Positions 39,741 to 49,076 of a stretch of 64,000 bases of DNA are shown one piece after another. Position numbers and translations under genes: made by a program. Source of the stretch: Chryseobacterium lathyri (GTDB lineage: Bacteria; Bacteroidota; Bacteroidia; Flavobacteriales; Weeksellaceae). The stretch spans positions 62,001 through 126,000 of the forward strand of contig NZ_QNFY01000010.1 in assembly GCF_003290185.1 (NCBI RefSeq). The letters run 5' to 3'. The notes under the pieces are model-generated. The model saw nothing but the letters and a program-made list of their open reading frames with translations, had not been told where the DNA came from and ran no database searches. Position 1 is the first letter of the stretch. Each line of letters starts with the position of its first letter.

Positions 39741-39893
39741 GAAAAATCTAAGGCAAAAGATAAAATTACTCATTGCCTGTGTCTTTATCCCTTTCGCGAG
39801 TTTCATCTTTTATGTTAAATAATTCATAATATACGCTCCGAACTGAAAATTTATTTTGAGTTTTATTAAATTGCTGCTCATTTTTTGATACTC

Positions 39894-41156
39894 ATGACGA
39901 AGCGTAATTTTTTACTTATTGTAGCTGTTTTTTTATCCTTTATTTCCTGTAAAAAAAAATCTGAATCCAAGCAGACTTCAGCTGAAAACACGACTAATCT
40001 TCCAAACTACGGAAATGTAGATCTGGGCAATGTTTTTACCAAAGAAGACAATCAGTTTGGAGATAAAGGAATACTCACAGGGTACATCGACCAGTATTAT
40101 AAAAAGATCTGGGAAGGTGGAGATCTGAGCGGAGGGATACTCGTCGCAAAAGGAGATGATATTCTGTATGAAAACTACAGAGGTTTCGGCAGAGAAGGAA
40201 ACCAGATGCCGATCGATAAAAATACACCACTGCATGTAGCTTCTGTCTCAAAGACGTTGACGGCTATGGCCATGCTGAAATTGGTGGAAGCTGGAAAAAT
40301 AAAACTGACCGATCACCTTACCCAATATTTTCCGGGGTTTCCTTATCCGAATGTCACTGTACAGACATTGCTGGATCAGAGAAGCGGTCTTCCGAAATAC
40401 GAATATTTTATTGCCAAAATACAGCCGGCTCCGGCAGAACTTTCAAAATCTTTTATTACTAACCAGGATGTTCTGAATATGATCATCAAATACAAACCAG
40501 ATCTGGCAAGGGATACGGATACAGGTTTTATGTACTGCAACACCAACTTTGCGATGCTGGCTTTACTGATAGAGAAGATCACCAAAACTCCGTTTCCGCA
40601 GGCCATGAAAGAAATGGTATTTCAGCCTCTGAAAATGGAACATACTTATATTTTTCAGGAGAAAGATATTCCTACAGCCGCACAGTCTTTTTATTACGGC
40701 GGAAACAGACTGTATCCTTTAGACAGGCTTGACCTTATCTATGGTGATAAAAATGTGTATACAACGCCAAGGGACCTTTATAACTTCTCAAAAGCCATGT
40801 TTTCAAAAGACTTCTTAAAGCCTGATCTGATGCAGATGGTTTTCACACCGTATAGCAACGAGAAAGCAGGAATGAATAATTACGGACTCGGTTTCAGGAT
40901 GAAGATCTTTGACAATGGCGAGAAACTTACTTATCATAACGGATGGTGGCACGGAACCAATTCCGTATTTGCCCATCTGCTGAAATCAAAAGTGACGATC
41001 GTAGCTATTGGGAACAAATATTCAGGGAAAGTATATACAGCATTGGCTTTATCAGGATTATTTGAAGATTTTCCGGCTCAGAAAGATAAGCTGCACAGTG
41101 TAATGAACGACAATAAAGATACTTTGAATGCCGGACATGAAGTTTTTGGAGAATAA
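39894..41156 (+). CDS. Serine beta-lactamase-family lipoprotein
   Basis: A 420-residue serine hydrolase of the class C beta-lactamase/D-aminopeptidase fold. A lipoprotein signal (LSFISCKKK, Cys about 19) anchors it. The active-site SxxK is SVSKTL, the YxN motif is YCN, and a HxG-like third box is present (HNGWW). Start at MTKRN (39894) is preferred to the upstream TTG. Probable esterase or peptidase; antibiotic hydrolysis is not implied. Confidence 0.88.
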   Translation: MTKRNFLLIVAVFLSFISCKKKSESKQTSAENTTNLPNYGNVDLGNVFTKEDNQFGDKGILTGYIDQYYKKIWEGGDLSGGILVAKGDDILYENYRGFGREGNQMPIDKNTPLHVASVSKTLTAMAMLKLVEAGKIKLTDHLTQYFPGFPYPNVTVQTLLDQRSGLPKYEYFIAKIQPAPAELSKSFITNQDVLNMIIKYKPDLARDTDTGFMYCNTNFAMLALLIEKITKTPFPQAMKEMVFQPLKMEHTYIFQEKDIPTAAQSFYYGGNRLYPLDRLDLIYGDKNVYTTPRDLYNFSKAMFSKDFLKPDLMQMVFTPYSNEKAGMNNYGLGFRMKIFDNGEKLTYHNGWWHGTNSVFAHLLKSKVTIVAIGNKYSGKVYTALALSGLFEDFPAQKDKLHSVMNDNKDTLNAGHEVFGE

Positions 41157-41179
41157 TGTTTAATTTTGCTTAAACATAT

Positions 41180-42934
41180 ATGAAAAGACTTCTTCTATTA
41201 TTCGTTATCTGTTTTCTTGTACACTCATGTGCAAGAGTAGGATCTCCCGTGGGAGGACCGAAAGATACCCTGGCTCCAAAGTTTTTAAGCTCAAATATTG
41301 ACACTACAAGAGTTAATGTAAAAAGAGACATCCATGAGCTCAGACTGGATTTCGACGAATATATTACCTTAAAGGATATCAATAAAAACCTGATCATTTC
41401 TCCGCCTATCAAAAATATAAAGCGGATTCTTCCTTCCAACATCGCCAATAAGTTTGTGATGATCCAGTGGGAAGATACCCTCCAGGCCAATACGACTTAT
41501 AACTTCAACTTTGGAAACTCAATTGCTGATAATAATGAGTCTAATATTCTTAGGTATTTCAATTTTGCTTTTTCTACGGGAGATAAGCTGGATGATCTTT
41601 ATATCAGCGGTGAAATTTCGGATGCAGTAGCACTTAAAAAGAAAGAAGGAGAAAATAAGCTTGTTGTAGGGCTTTACCAGGTGAAAGATACGATGAATTA
41701 CAGACAGAAACCCTATTACATTACCAAAGTGGATGAAGATGGGTATTATGAACTTAACTATCTTACCCCGGGAAAATATAAGATTATAGCCTTTGAGGAT
41801 GAGAATAGTAATTCTATTTATGATCCGGGAAAAGAAAAAATAGGATTTCAAAAAGAAGCTGTAGATGTTGAAAAGTCTGTTTCAGGATTAAATTTAAAAA
41901 TATATCCTTCCAAAAAGCCTTTGAAATATCTTGAAATGAAAGAAAGTCCCGGAGGAGTTATCATGACATTTGAAGGAAACCCTGAGAATGTGAAAGTAGC
42001 CTCTGTAAACGAAAAGCTTCAGGACATTAAGGTGACCCACCGCCCGAAATCGGATACCGTAAAAATCTGGTTTGATGCTGTAAAAAGCGATGTGGGGCAA
42101 ACGGTTACTGAAAATCTTAAATTCAGCTACGATATCGGGAGCAAGCAGGATACTGTTTCCGTATTCTATAAATACAACAAGAAAAATGCAATGGATCTTG
42201 AAAATGACAGCGGAGGCCCATTATTGGCTCCGAATTCTGACTTTAATATCAGATCCGGCTATATCATCGATAAGATAAGTCCTGAAAAATGGACTCTTAA
42301 AAGTGACAGTTTAACCACTCAGGAATTTACTGCTAAAATCTCTGAAACAGATCCTTACCAGATTCAGATTCATTCAGATTTTGTGAATGGCAAAAAATAT
42401 CAGCTTACGATTCCAAAGGAGACGGTATCGTCCTATTACGCTAAAAATGTACAGTCAAAACGTTTTGATTTCGAAGTAGAAAAGGTAGATCAATTCGGAA
42501 GTCTTGCATTTAATATACAGAATGCACCGGAGGCCAGTTATTGGATCCAGCTCCTGGATGCTTCGGATAAAGTTATTTATTCAAGATATACCAAAGGAAA
42601 CAGCGTGAAATTTGACATCCTGAAACCTAATGAATATATCGTAAGAATACTGGTGGATAACAATGGAAATAAATTCTGGGACGAAGCGGATTTTGAAAAA
42701 GAAACTTTTGCTGAAGATTCCTATGTCTTCTACAAAAAAGCTGTTGTGCGGCCGTTATGGGAAACCAAGGAAGACTGGGACCTGAAAGATACCAGAACGC
42801 TGGATAATCCTAAAGGAAATATTCCTAAGCCTGTAGATGTTCCTGCAGAAACCCCCAAAGACACCATACAGAAGGAATTGAATAAAGAAGTGAAGTCAGA
42901 ATCCGGAAATGCAGTCTTAACACCGGTAAAATAA
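41180..42934 (+). CDS. Ig-like domain lipoprotein (Big_5 type)
   Basis: A 584-residue lipoprotein: signal with VHSCARVGSPVGGPKD (lipobox Cys 17). The Ig-like Big_5 domain follows (PKFLSSNIDTTRVNVKRDI, LRLDFDEYITLKD, NTTYNFNFGNSIADNNE). A carboxypeptidase-regulatory or prealbumin-like segment (YYELNYLTPGKYKIIAFEDENSN is the repeat-like part) is also seen. The tail is Pro/Lys/Glu rich. It may act as a surface or periplasmic structural protein; widespread single-copy family in Flavobacteriia. TAATTTTG at 41161-41168 could be its -7 box. Confidence 0.82.
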   Translation: MKRLLLLFVICFLVHSCARVGSPVGGPKDTLAPKFLSSNIDTTRVNVKRDIHELRLDFDEYITLKDINKNLIISPPIKNIKRILPSNIANKFVMIQWEDTLQANTTYNFNFGNSIADNNESNILRYFNFAFSTGDKLDDLYISGEISDAVALKKKEGENKLVVGLYQVKDTMNYRQKPYYITKVDEDGYYELNYLTPGKYKIIAFEDENSNSIYDPGKEKIGFQKEAVDVEKSVSGLNLKIYPSKKPLKYLEMKESPGGVIMTFEGNPENVKVASVNEKLQDIKVTHRPKSDTVKIWFDAVKSDVGQTVTENLKFSYDIGSKQDTVSVFYKYNKKNAMDLENDSGGPLLAPNSDFNIRSGYIIDKISPEKWTLKSDSLTTQEFTAKISETDPYQIQIHSDFVNGKKYQLTIPKETVSSYYAKNVQSKRFDFEVEKVDQFGSLAFNIQNAPEASYWIQLLDASDKVIYSRYTKGNSVKFDILKPNEYIVRILVDNNGNKFWDEADFEKETFAEDSYVFYKKAVVRPLWETKEDWDLKDTRTLDNPKGNIPKPVDVPAETPKDTIQKELNKEVKSESGNAVLTPVK

Positions 42935-42938
42935 AGCT

Positions 42939-43397
42939 ATGAATACATTAAAGAAAGTGTTATTCTGGGCGCTGGTAGTTTTTGCACTGATGCAGTTTAT
43001 TTCTATTGATAAAGTAAATAAGCCTGTCAATACAGCCGTTAACTTCGTCGATACAAAAAAGACTCCGGAAAAAATCAGGGGTTTGATAAAAGGAGCCTGT
43101 TACGATTGTCACTCCAATGAAACAGTATATCCCAAATATGCTTATGTTGCGCCTATTTCGTGGTCTGTAAAAAGCCATGTGAATGAAGGCCGGGAACATC
43201 TCAATTTTTCTGTTTGGGGTACATATAACAAGGAACTGAAGGAAAGCATGCTGAGCAAATCCATTCAGACAATCCAAAGCAAAGCGATGCCTATGCCGGG
43301 ATATATCGTCTACCACAAAGAAGCTAATCTTACAGACGCTGAAAGAACATTACTAGTTCAGTATTTCGAAGATATGCTGAAATCAAAATCTTATTGA
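42939..43397 (+). CDS. Heme-binding domain protein with CYDCH motif
   Basis: A 152-residue protein with an N-terminal membrane helix (about 6-22) and a single c-type heme motif CYDCHSN near residue 54, followed by YPKYAYVAPISW, matching the Haem_bd family. It starts 4 bases after the preceding gene, so co-transcription is likely. Possible periplasmic electron carrier or heme sensor. No other cytochrome is adjacent. Confidence 0.88.
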   Translation: MNTLKKVLFWALVVFALMQFISIDKVNKPVNTAVNFVDTKKTPEKIRGLIKGACYDCHSNETVYPKYAYVAPISWSVKSHVNEGREHLNFSVWGTYNKELKESMLSKSIQTIQSKAMPMPGYIVYHKEANLTDAERTLLVQYFEDMLKSKSY

Positions 43398-43411
43398 TAT
43401 CAAACAAAATA

Positions 43412-43439
43412 ACTCCCACACATTGTAATCTGCGGGAGT
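43412..43439. terminator. Bidirectional terminator
   Basis: ACTCCCACA (43412-43420) pairs with TGCGGGAGT (43431-43439) with one mismatch, between two convergent genes. The right half, TAATCTGCGGGAG, also resembles a repeat fragment at 56480-56543. Confidence 0.6.
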
Positions 43440-43457
43440 AAATTTCTTTATAATAAC

Positions 43458-43976
43458 TTACCGGTTATTCTTCAGATATTCTACAAAAAATCTCTGCTGA
43501 GATTCAAAAGCAATATCATCAAGGTCCAAAGCATTCAAAGGAATCCAGGTCGCTTCTGATATTTCAGAAAGCTCCAGGCTCACCTCAAACTTTTCCTGAA
43601 CACGATACTCATAAAAAAGATCGATTGTATTGTAATCAATTTCTTTATACTGATAGATGTTCGGGAGGCTGGTAAGATACTTTAGTTTTGAAATATCCAC
43701 ATCAAGCTGAAGCTCTTCAAAAAGCTCTCTTTTGCACGTTTCCTCTGCGCTTTCCCTTGGATCTACAAAACCTCCGGCCAGATCAAGTTTTCCCTTTTTA
43801 GGTTCCCTGTTTCTTCTGGTAAGGTAGATTTTATCACCATATCGGATAACAACAGCTACCGCGCCGGCAACGTTATTGTAGAGGGTAAAACCGCATTCGG
43901 GACAGCTCCATTTCTTTTCGCCATCCCAATGCAGGGTTTCTTTGCCACAGCTTGGGCAGTATTTCAATAATTTCAT
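43458..43976 (-). CDS. NUDIX hydrolase with N-terminal zinc ribbon
   Basis: A 172-residue protein. CPSCG and CPECG at the N-terminus form a zinc ribbon as in NADH pyrophosphatase-type proteins; the Nudix box GGFVDPRESAEETCKRELFEEL-like motif is intact (GX5EX7REXXEE, around residues 68-90). It should hydrolyse a nucleoside diphosphate linked to another group; the substrate cannot be told. It follows xerD by 41 bases. Confidence 0.9.
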   Translation of the reverse strand: MKLLKYCPSCGKETLHWDGEKKWSCPECGFTLYNNVAGAVAVVIRYGDKIYLTRRNREPKKGKLDLAGGFVDPRESAEETCKRELFEELQLDVDISKLKYLTSLPNIYQYKEIDYNTIDLFYEYRVQEKFEVSLELSEISEATWIPLNALDLDDIAFESQQRFFVEYLKNNR

Positions 43977-44017
43977 CTGTTAACAATATTTTTTCAAAAG
44001 TCAGATGGAACTTCGTT

Positions 44018-44932
44018 TTATTGAGCAATATTAATATTTCTCGGGTGATAAGTTAAAATCACGTCCCGAAGTTCTTCTGTTTTCAGATGAGTATAGATCT
44101 CCGTAGTGGTAATACTGGAATGTCCCAGCATTTCCTGGATATAGCGAAGGTCTGCCCCATTCTGTAAAAGGTGCGTTGCAAAAGAATGTCTGAAAGTGTG
44201 TGGAGATATTTTTTTGCTTACGCCAGCTTTGTCTGTAAGTTCTTTAATGATCAGAAATACGATTACTCTGGACATGGATGTTCCACGGCTGTTAAGAAAC
44301 AGCGTATCCTCATATTTTTTATTGATCTTGCTTTTCGAACGTACTTCTTTGATGTAAGTTTCCAAAAGTTCAGCAGTATAATCGGCTAGAGGAACGAAAC
44401 GTGTTTTGTTGCCTTTTCCGTTTACTTTAATGTACTGTTCTTTGAAATTGATGTTCGAAATCTTAAGGTCAATAAGTTCCGAGACACGTAATCCGCATCC
44501 GTAAAGAACTTCAATGATACAATGATTTCTCTTTCCGAGGTCAGAATGCGACTCAATGGCTGCAATAATCTTATTGATGTCAGGCAGGCTTAAGGTGTCA
44601 GGAAGATACAATCCCAGTTTTGGACCTTCAAGCAGTGAGGCAGGATTATCTTCTCTGAACTCGTCCTCAAGCAGAAACTTGAAGAAAGCTTTTATCGAAG
44701 AAATCCATCTTGCTTGTGATCTTTCGCTGAACTTCTGTTTGGAAAGATTGAAGATATATTCCTGTAAGTTTTCGTAACCGATAGAGTCTGGACCGACGTT
44801 TTCCAGATCCACTTCGGCATAATCTTTTAATTTTTTGATGTCTCGAATATAGGCATCGAGAGTGTTTTCTGAAAAATTTCGTTCGAAACGAAGAAATATT
44901 TCAAAATCTTTGATCTTTTCATCCCAGGTCAT
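44018..44932 (-). CDS. xerD: Site-specific tyrosine recombinase XerD
   Basis: A 304-residue recombinase with an N-terminal SAM-like domain (about 1-95) and the catalytic domain. Catalytic residues: Arg in GCGLRVSE, Lys in NGKGNKTR, HxxR in HTFRHSFATHL, His in LGHSS and Tyr in TEIYTHL. XerD resolves chromosome dimers at dif. The chromosomal housekeeping context and length argue against a phage integrase. Confidence 0.93.
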   Translation of the reverse strand: MTWDEKIKDFEIFLRFERNFSENTLDAYIRDIKKLKDYAEVDLENVGPDSIGYENLQEYIFNLSKQKFSERSQARWISSIKAFFKFLLEDEFREDNPASLLEGPKLGLYLPDTLSLPDINKIIAAIESHSDLGKRNHCIIEVLYGCGLRVSELIDLKISNINFKEQYIKVNGKGNKTRFVPLADYTAELLETYIKEVRSKSKINKKYEDTLFLNSRGTSMSRVIVFLIIKELTDKAGVSKKISPHTFRHSFATHLLQNGADLRYIQEMLGHSSITTTEIYTHLKTEELRDVILTYHPRNINIAQ

Positions 44933-44938
44933 TTGTGC

Positions 44939-45361
44939 TTATTTTTTTAGTTCACAGTCCGATATTTGTTCTATTTCAATGTTATGGTTTCTCAAGAACG
45001 CTATCCCGTCGTCGTCTGAATACTCATTAATATACACAAGTCTTGTAATTCCAGCCTGCAGAATCAGCTTACTGCATTCTTTGCATGGCGACAGCGTTAA
45101 ATATAACGTAGCACCTTTTGCAGACTGAGTGGAAGCGGCCAGCTTTAAGATAGCATTGGCTTCCGCATGAAGTACATACCAGTGTGTTTTTCCTTCTCCA
45201 TCTTCACAGCAGTTTTCAAATCCCGAAGGAGTTCCGTTGTAACCATCTGAAATAATCATCCTATCTTTTACGATAAGAGCTCCTACCTGTTTTCTCTTAC
45301 AGTAGGATAATTTTGCCCACTCTTGGGCCATTTTTAGATAAGCTTTATCAAACTTATTCAT
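44939..45361 (-). CDS. Deoxycytidylate (dCMP) deaminase family protein
   Basis: A 140-residue zinc deaminase: HAEANAIL supplies the His and catalytic Glu, and SPCKECSK the two zinc cysteines. Motif AKLSYCKRKQVGALIVKD fits dCMP deaminase, which makes dUMP for thymidylate. It is separated from xerD by 6 bases and likely co-transcribed. Confidence 0.9.
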   Translation of the reverse strand: MNKFDKAYLKMAQEWAKLSYCKRKQVGALIVKDRMIISDGYNGTPSGFENCCEDGEGKTHWYVLHAEANAILKLAASTQSAKGATLYLTLSPCKECSKLILQAGITRLVYINEYSDDDGIAFLRNHNIEIEQISDCELKK

Positions 45362-45404
45362 ACCGCAGCATTAGTTTTTTTCGAAATAATTTGGATTAAA
45401 AATC

Positions 45405-46172
45405 TTAGAAATTAGGCTTTCTTTTCTCTAAAAAAGCGGTAACTCCTTCTTTCTTGTCGTTCATTTCAAAAAGTTCTCCGAAATACTTGATTTCAGATTC
45501 AAAACCTTTATCCGTGTCAGACAAGTTTACGGCTTGGATGGCCTTTGATATAGCCATTGGTGAGTTATTGGCTATAATATTCGCTAATTCTTTTGTTTTG
45601 GTTAATAATTCTTCAATAGGGTATACTTCATTCACCAATCCGATTTCCTTTGCTTTTTGAGCAGGGATCATTTTGGCTGAGAAGATCATTTCGTTGGCAA
45701 TACCTTTTCCTACCAATTTAGGAAGCCTTTGGGTCCCTCCATACCCCGGAATTAATCCCAGAGTAACTTCCGGAAGCCCCAGTCTTGCATTCTCTGATGC
45801 ATATCTGATGTGGCAAGCCATAGCTAGCTCTAAACCTCCTCCCAATGCGAAACCGTTCACGGCTGCAATAACAGGCTTAGATGTATTTTCAATTTTGTTG
45901 AACAGGGTATTATGCCCGTTTCTGGCCAGTTCTTCGGCTTTTTCCTGTCCAAAATCACTGAATTCTTTTATATCGGCTCCCGCTACAAATGATTTTTCGC
46001 CGCTTCCTGTAATAATGATTACTCTACAGGACACATCAGCGTTAAGTTCATCCATGGCTGAGCTTATCTCTTGAATCGTTTTTGCATTTAAAGCATTTAA
46101 GCTTTGAGGTCTGTTTATGGTTACAACAGCTAATTTCCCTTCCTTTTCTAATAATATATTTTCGTAACTCAT
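45405..46172 (-). CDS. Enoyl-CoA hydratase/isomerase family protein
   Basis: A 255-residue crotonase. The oxyanion-hole segments are SFVAGADIKEF and GFALGGGLELAMACH; both catalytic Glu positions are present (NARLGLPEVTLGLIPGYGG). Closest in motif to short-chain enoyl-CoA hydratases (3-hydroxybutyryl-CoA dehydratase). I use ATG 46172 (MSYENIL); the longer frame lacks family similarity. First of a four-gene minus-strand run. Confidence 0.9.
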   Translation of the reverse strand: MSYENILLEKEGKLAVVTINRPQSLNALNAKTIQEISSAMDELNADVSCRVIIITGSGEKSFVAGADIKEFSDFGQEKAEELARNGHNTLFNKIENTSKPVIAAVNGFALGGGLELAMACHIRYASENARLGLPEVTLGLIPGYGGTQRLPKLVGKGIANEMIFSAKMIPAQKAKEIGLVNEVYPIEELLTKTKELANIIANNSPMAISKAIQAVNLSDTDKGFESEIKYFGELFEMNDKKEGVTAFLEKRKPNF

Positions 46173-46276
46173 TTTTCCACTATAAAATATTATTTTTTGC
46201 AAATTATGAATTTTTTGCAAAAAAAAGGAAAAAATATTAGTTTTTTTTCCTTTTACTTAATGAATCCTTCAAAATC

Positions 46277-47764
46277 CTATTTCGAATGATTCATCATATT
46301 AGCATCAATATTGATATTTAGCTGAGATGCCACTTTCATGCCAAGTTCTATATTAGTCCTGAAAAAGTGACATAATTGACGGTTGATGATCTCATCTTTT
46401 TTCGGCCCGGAAATTCCTCTCATACTTCCTACGATGTTGCTGATTAGGTGCTCTCTATCTTCAGCGGTCATCGATTTTGTATACAGTAATCCGGGTTGGG
46501 TATAATGATCATCATCATTTTCATTTCTGTTATAGCTGGCAACATGGGCACTGTCCAGCTCATATTCATAATTCTTATAAACCGGATCCGGTTTAATGTC
46601 ATCAAAGCTGTTCGGGAAATAATTCGGTTTATCCTGGTATTGACTGGAATCTGCCATAAAACCGTCTCTCTGGTAGTTGTTGACTGCAAAAGGACATCGA
46701 TTCACTTCCAGCTGGTGAGCATTTACTCCTACTCTGTATCTGTGGGCATCGGGATAAGAAAATAACCTTCCCTGAAGCATTTTGTCCGGAGAAAAACTGA
46801 TTCCGTTAATAAGACTACTTGGTGAAAATGCAGACTGTTCCACATGTGCAAAATAATTGACCGGAACTTCATTCAGTTCCATTTCACCTACTTCGATCAT
46901 CGGGAAATCATCATGAAACCATACTTTCGTAATATCAAAAGGATTCCATCTGAAATCTTTTGCCTGCTCTTCCGTCATCACCTGGATATACATGGTCCAC
47001 TTCGGAAAATCTCCATTTTCAATGGCGTTGCAAAGATCTTCCTGTGCAAAATCAGGGTTTTCTCCAGCCATCTTTACTGCCTCTGCATCAGTGAAGTTTT
47101 TGATTCCCTGTTTTGTTATAAAATGGAATTTTACCCAGACTCTTTCATTTTGAGCATTGATCATCGAAAAAGTATGTGATCCGAACCCGTGCATATGTCT
47201 GTAACCATAAGGTGTTCCTCTGTCAGACATTAAAATAAGAACCTGGTGAAGAGATTCCGGATTATGGCTCCAGAAATCCCACATCATCGTGGCACTCTTT
47301 AAATTGGTTTTCGGAACTCTTTTCTGGGTATGGATGAAGTCTGGAAATTTTTTGGCATCCTTAATAAAGAATACCGGCGTGTTATTTCCTACCAGATCCC
47401 AGTTCCCGTCTTCCGTATAAAATTTTAAAGCAAAACCTCTCGGGTCCCTTGCTGTATCTGCACTTCCTTTTTCACCCCCTACAGTAGAAAACCGGGCAAA
47501 CATTCTGCATGAGTTTCCTATTTTTGAAAATAATTTGGCTTTTGTATACTGACTGATGTCGTGTGTTACGGTAAATGTTCCGTAGGCTCCGGTTCCTTTG
47601 GCATGCACAATTCTCTCGGGGATTCTTTCCCTTACAAAGTGCGCAAGGTTTTCCTGAAGAATGAAATCCTGCAGCAGGACAGGCCCTCTGGGACCTACTG
47701 TCTGTGAGTCCTGATGTTCAAAATAAGGTGCGCCATTGCTTAGCGTTAATTTTTTAGAATCCAT
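46277..47764 (-). CDS. Monofunctional heme catalase
   Basis: A 495-residue clade-3-type catalase that splits hydrogen peroxide. The distal His is H54 (RIVHAKGTGAYG), the distal Asn lies in LVGNNTPVFF, and the proximal Tyr in RLFSYPDAHRYRVG. Full length for small-subunit catalases. Divergent from oxyR, with overlapping promoters, so induction by peroxide is very likely. Confidence 0.96.
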   Translation of the reverse strand: MDSKKLTLSNGAPYFEHQDSQTVGPRGPVLLQDFILQENLAHFVRERIPERIVHAKGTGAYGTFTVTHDISQYTKAKLFSKIGNSCRMFARFSTVGGEKGSADTARDPRGFALKFYTEDGNWDLVGNNTPVFFIKDAKKFPDFIHTQKRVPKTNLKSATMMWDFWSHNPESLHQVLILMSDRGTPYGYRHMHGFGSHTFSMINAQNERVWVKFHFITKQGIKNFTDAEAVKMAGENPDFAQEDLCNAIENGDFPKWTMYIQVMTEEQAKDFRWNPFDITKVWFHDDFPMIEVGEMELNEVPVNYFAHVEQSAFSPSSLINGISFSPDKMLQGRLFSYPDAHRYRVGVNAHQLEVNRCPFAVNNYQRDGFMADSSQYQDKPNYFPNSFDDIKPDPVYKNYEYELDSAHVASYNRNENDDDHYTQPGLLYTKSMTAEDREHLISNIVGSMRGISGPKKDEIINRQLCHFFRTNIELGMKVASQLNINIDANMMNHSK

Positions 47765-47826
47765 ATAGTTATGATTTGTATGGTTGATTTCCCTTGTAAA
47801 CTGTCTTATGCAGACGTATTAAATAT

Positions 47827-47876
47827 CAAATTTACTTGAATTTTTGATTACAAATAGCAAAAACATTTTATCTTTG
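47827..47876. promoter_or_regulatory. Divergent catalase/oxyR promoter region
   Basis: For oxyR: TTTG at 47843-47846 and TATCTTTG at 47869-47876, spacing 22. For catalase on the minus strand: TAAATTTG at 47834-47827. The two core promoters lie within 50 bases, giving OxyR a site from which to control both. Confidence 0.6.
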
Positions 47877-47896
47877 TAATAGATAATATTAATCAG

Positions 47897-48847
47897 ATGA
47901 ACATTCAGCAACTGGAGTATCTTATCGCTGTAGATAAGTACAAACATTTTGGTAAAGCAGCTCAGGCATGCTTTATTACACAGCCTACATTAAGTGCGAT
48001 GATACAAAAATTTGAGGATGAACTGGATGTGAAAGTGTTCGACAGAACAACACACCCAATCCGTACTACAGATGTTGGGCTCCAAATCATTGATCAGGCA
48101 AAGGTAATTATAGAATCTGTCAATGAGCTGAAAAATAAGGCCAACCTTTTGAATAATATTTTAGGAGGAACGATCAATTTAGGAATCATTCCTACCGTTT
48201 CTTCTTTTATTTTGCCGACAGAAATCTTTAAATTTTTGGAAGATAATCCGAAAATCCAGATGAATGTAAAAGAAATGACCACAGACAATATTGTCAAGGC
48301 TTTAAAAGCAGGTGAACTGGATGCCGGAATTATTTCTACCCCTTATGATTCTGCTGATGAATTTTATCAGGACTTTCTTTTCAATGAAGAATTGATGATC
48401 TACAGCTCCAATACGGAAGCGAATAAAAAGAACTCTTACATCATACCTGAAGAACTGAATGTGGAAAAAGTCTGGCTCCTGGAAGAAGGGAACTGCCTGA
48501 GAAACCAGTTTGAGAATATCTGTCATTTAAAAGAAAATACATTAAAACCTAAGAATTTGGATTTCTTAGCATCCAATATTCAGACTTTGGTCCATATGGT
48601 GGATAAAGTGGGAGGGATCAGTATTCTGCCGGAATTAGCATTGAGCCAGCTTTCGGAAGAGCAAAAAGAGAATGTTTTCAGGTTCAAAAAACCTTTTCCA
48701 TACAGAGAGATCAGCATTATTTACTATAAGCCGACTTTTAAGCAGAAAATTATTGATGAGCTGGCGCTGTCTATCAAAAAATCTCTTGAGCTTAAACTGA
48801 ATTATCATGTAAATCCAAAGGAATTTGTGAGCATCAAACCGCAATGA
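47897..48847 (+). CDS. oxyR: Hydrogen-peroxide sensor OxyR (LysR family)
   Basis: A 316-residue LysR regulator: HTH about 1-60 (LEYLIAVDKYKHFGKAAQACFITQPTLS) and a LysR substrate domain. The redox cysteines are C200 and C209 (GNCLRNQFENIC), with the same spacing as E. coli C199/C208. Peroxide forms a disulfide and activates transcription, here of the divergent catalase gene. Confidence 0.95.
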   Translation: MNIQQLEYLIAVDKYKHFGKAAQACFITQPTLSAMIQKFEDELDVKVFDRTTHPIRTTDVGLQIIDQAKVIIESVNELKNKANLLNNILGGTINLGIIPTVSSFILPTEIFKFLEDNPKIQMNVKEMTTDNIVKALKAGELDAGIISTPYDSADEFYQDFLFNEELMIYSSNTEANKKNSYIIPEELNVEKVWLLEEGNCLRNQFENICHLKENTLKPKNLDFLASNIQTLVHMVDKVGGISILPELALSQLSEEQKENVFRFKKPFPYREISIIYYKPTFKQKIIDELALSIKKSLELKLNYHVNPKEFVSIKPQ

Positions 48848-48914
48848 ACTAAGAAGACTGCAAAGTGATATAAATCATTAATCTTAAGAAAATTACAATT
48901 AATAAGCAAAAACC

Positions 48915-48945
48915 TTTAGTATTAAAAAAATAGTACTTAAATTTG
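48915..48945 (+). promoter_or_regulatory. metK promoter
   Basis: TTTA (48915-48918), a variant of TTTG, 19-base spacer, and TAAATTTG (48938-48945). The SAM-II aptamer begins about 10 bases later. Confidence 0.55.
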
Positions 48946-48954
48946 CGAACGTTT

Positions 48955-49013
48955 ATAAACGAGGAAAAATTTGACCTGATTGCAACCTCTCTAAAAATAT
49001 GCTAAAACAGTAT
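48955..49013 (+). ncRNA. SAM-II riboswitch upstream of metK
   Basis: The SAM-II consensus blocks are clear: P1 arms CGAGG / CCTCT, conserved loop ATTTGACCTGATTGCA (48969-48984) and the A-rich CTAAAAATATGCTAAAACAG (48991-49010). CTG in the loop can pair with CAG after GCTAAAA to form the H-type pseudoknot. It should reduce metK expression when SAM is plentiful. A TTATTCTT/AAGAATAA repeat (49028-49035, 49068-49075) just before the ATG may be the expression platform. Confidence 0.88.
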
Positions 49014-49076
49014 TCTTTCTAGGCAATTTATTCTTATTTTTCTTCATATATTTTAATCTAAAAAACAAAGAATAAT

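Noticed and set aside
39894-41156. Beta-lactamase-fold protein as an antibiotic resistance gene
   Set aside because: SxxK and YxN motifs are shared by esterases and peptidases; lipoprotein anchor and lack of typical class C context argue against it.
44018-44932. XerD as an integrase of a mobile element
   Set aside because: The chromosomal XerD-type motifs, housekeeping neighbours and no att-like repeats around it favour a chromosome-dimer resolvase.
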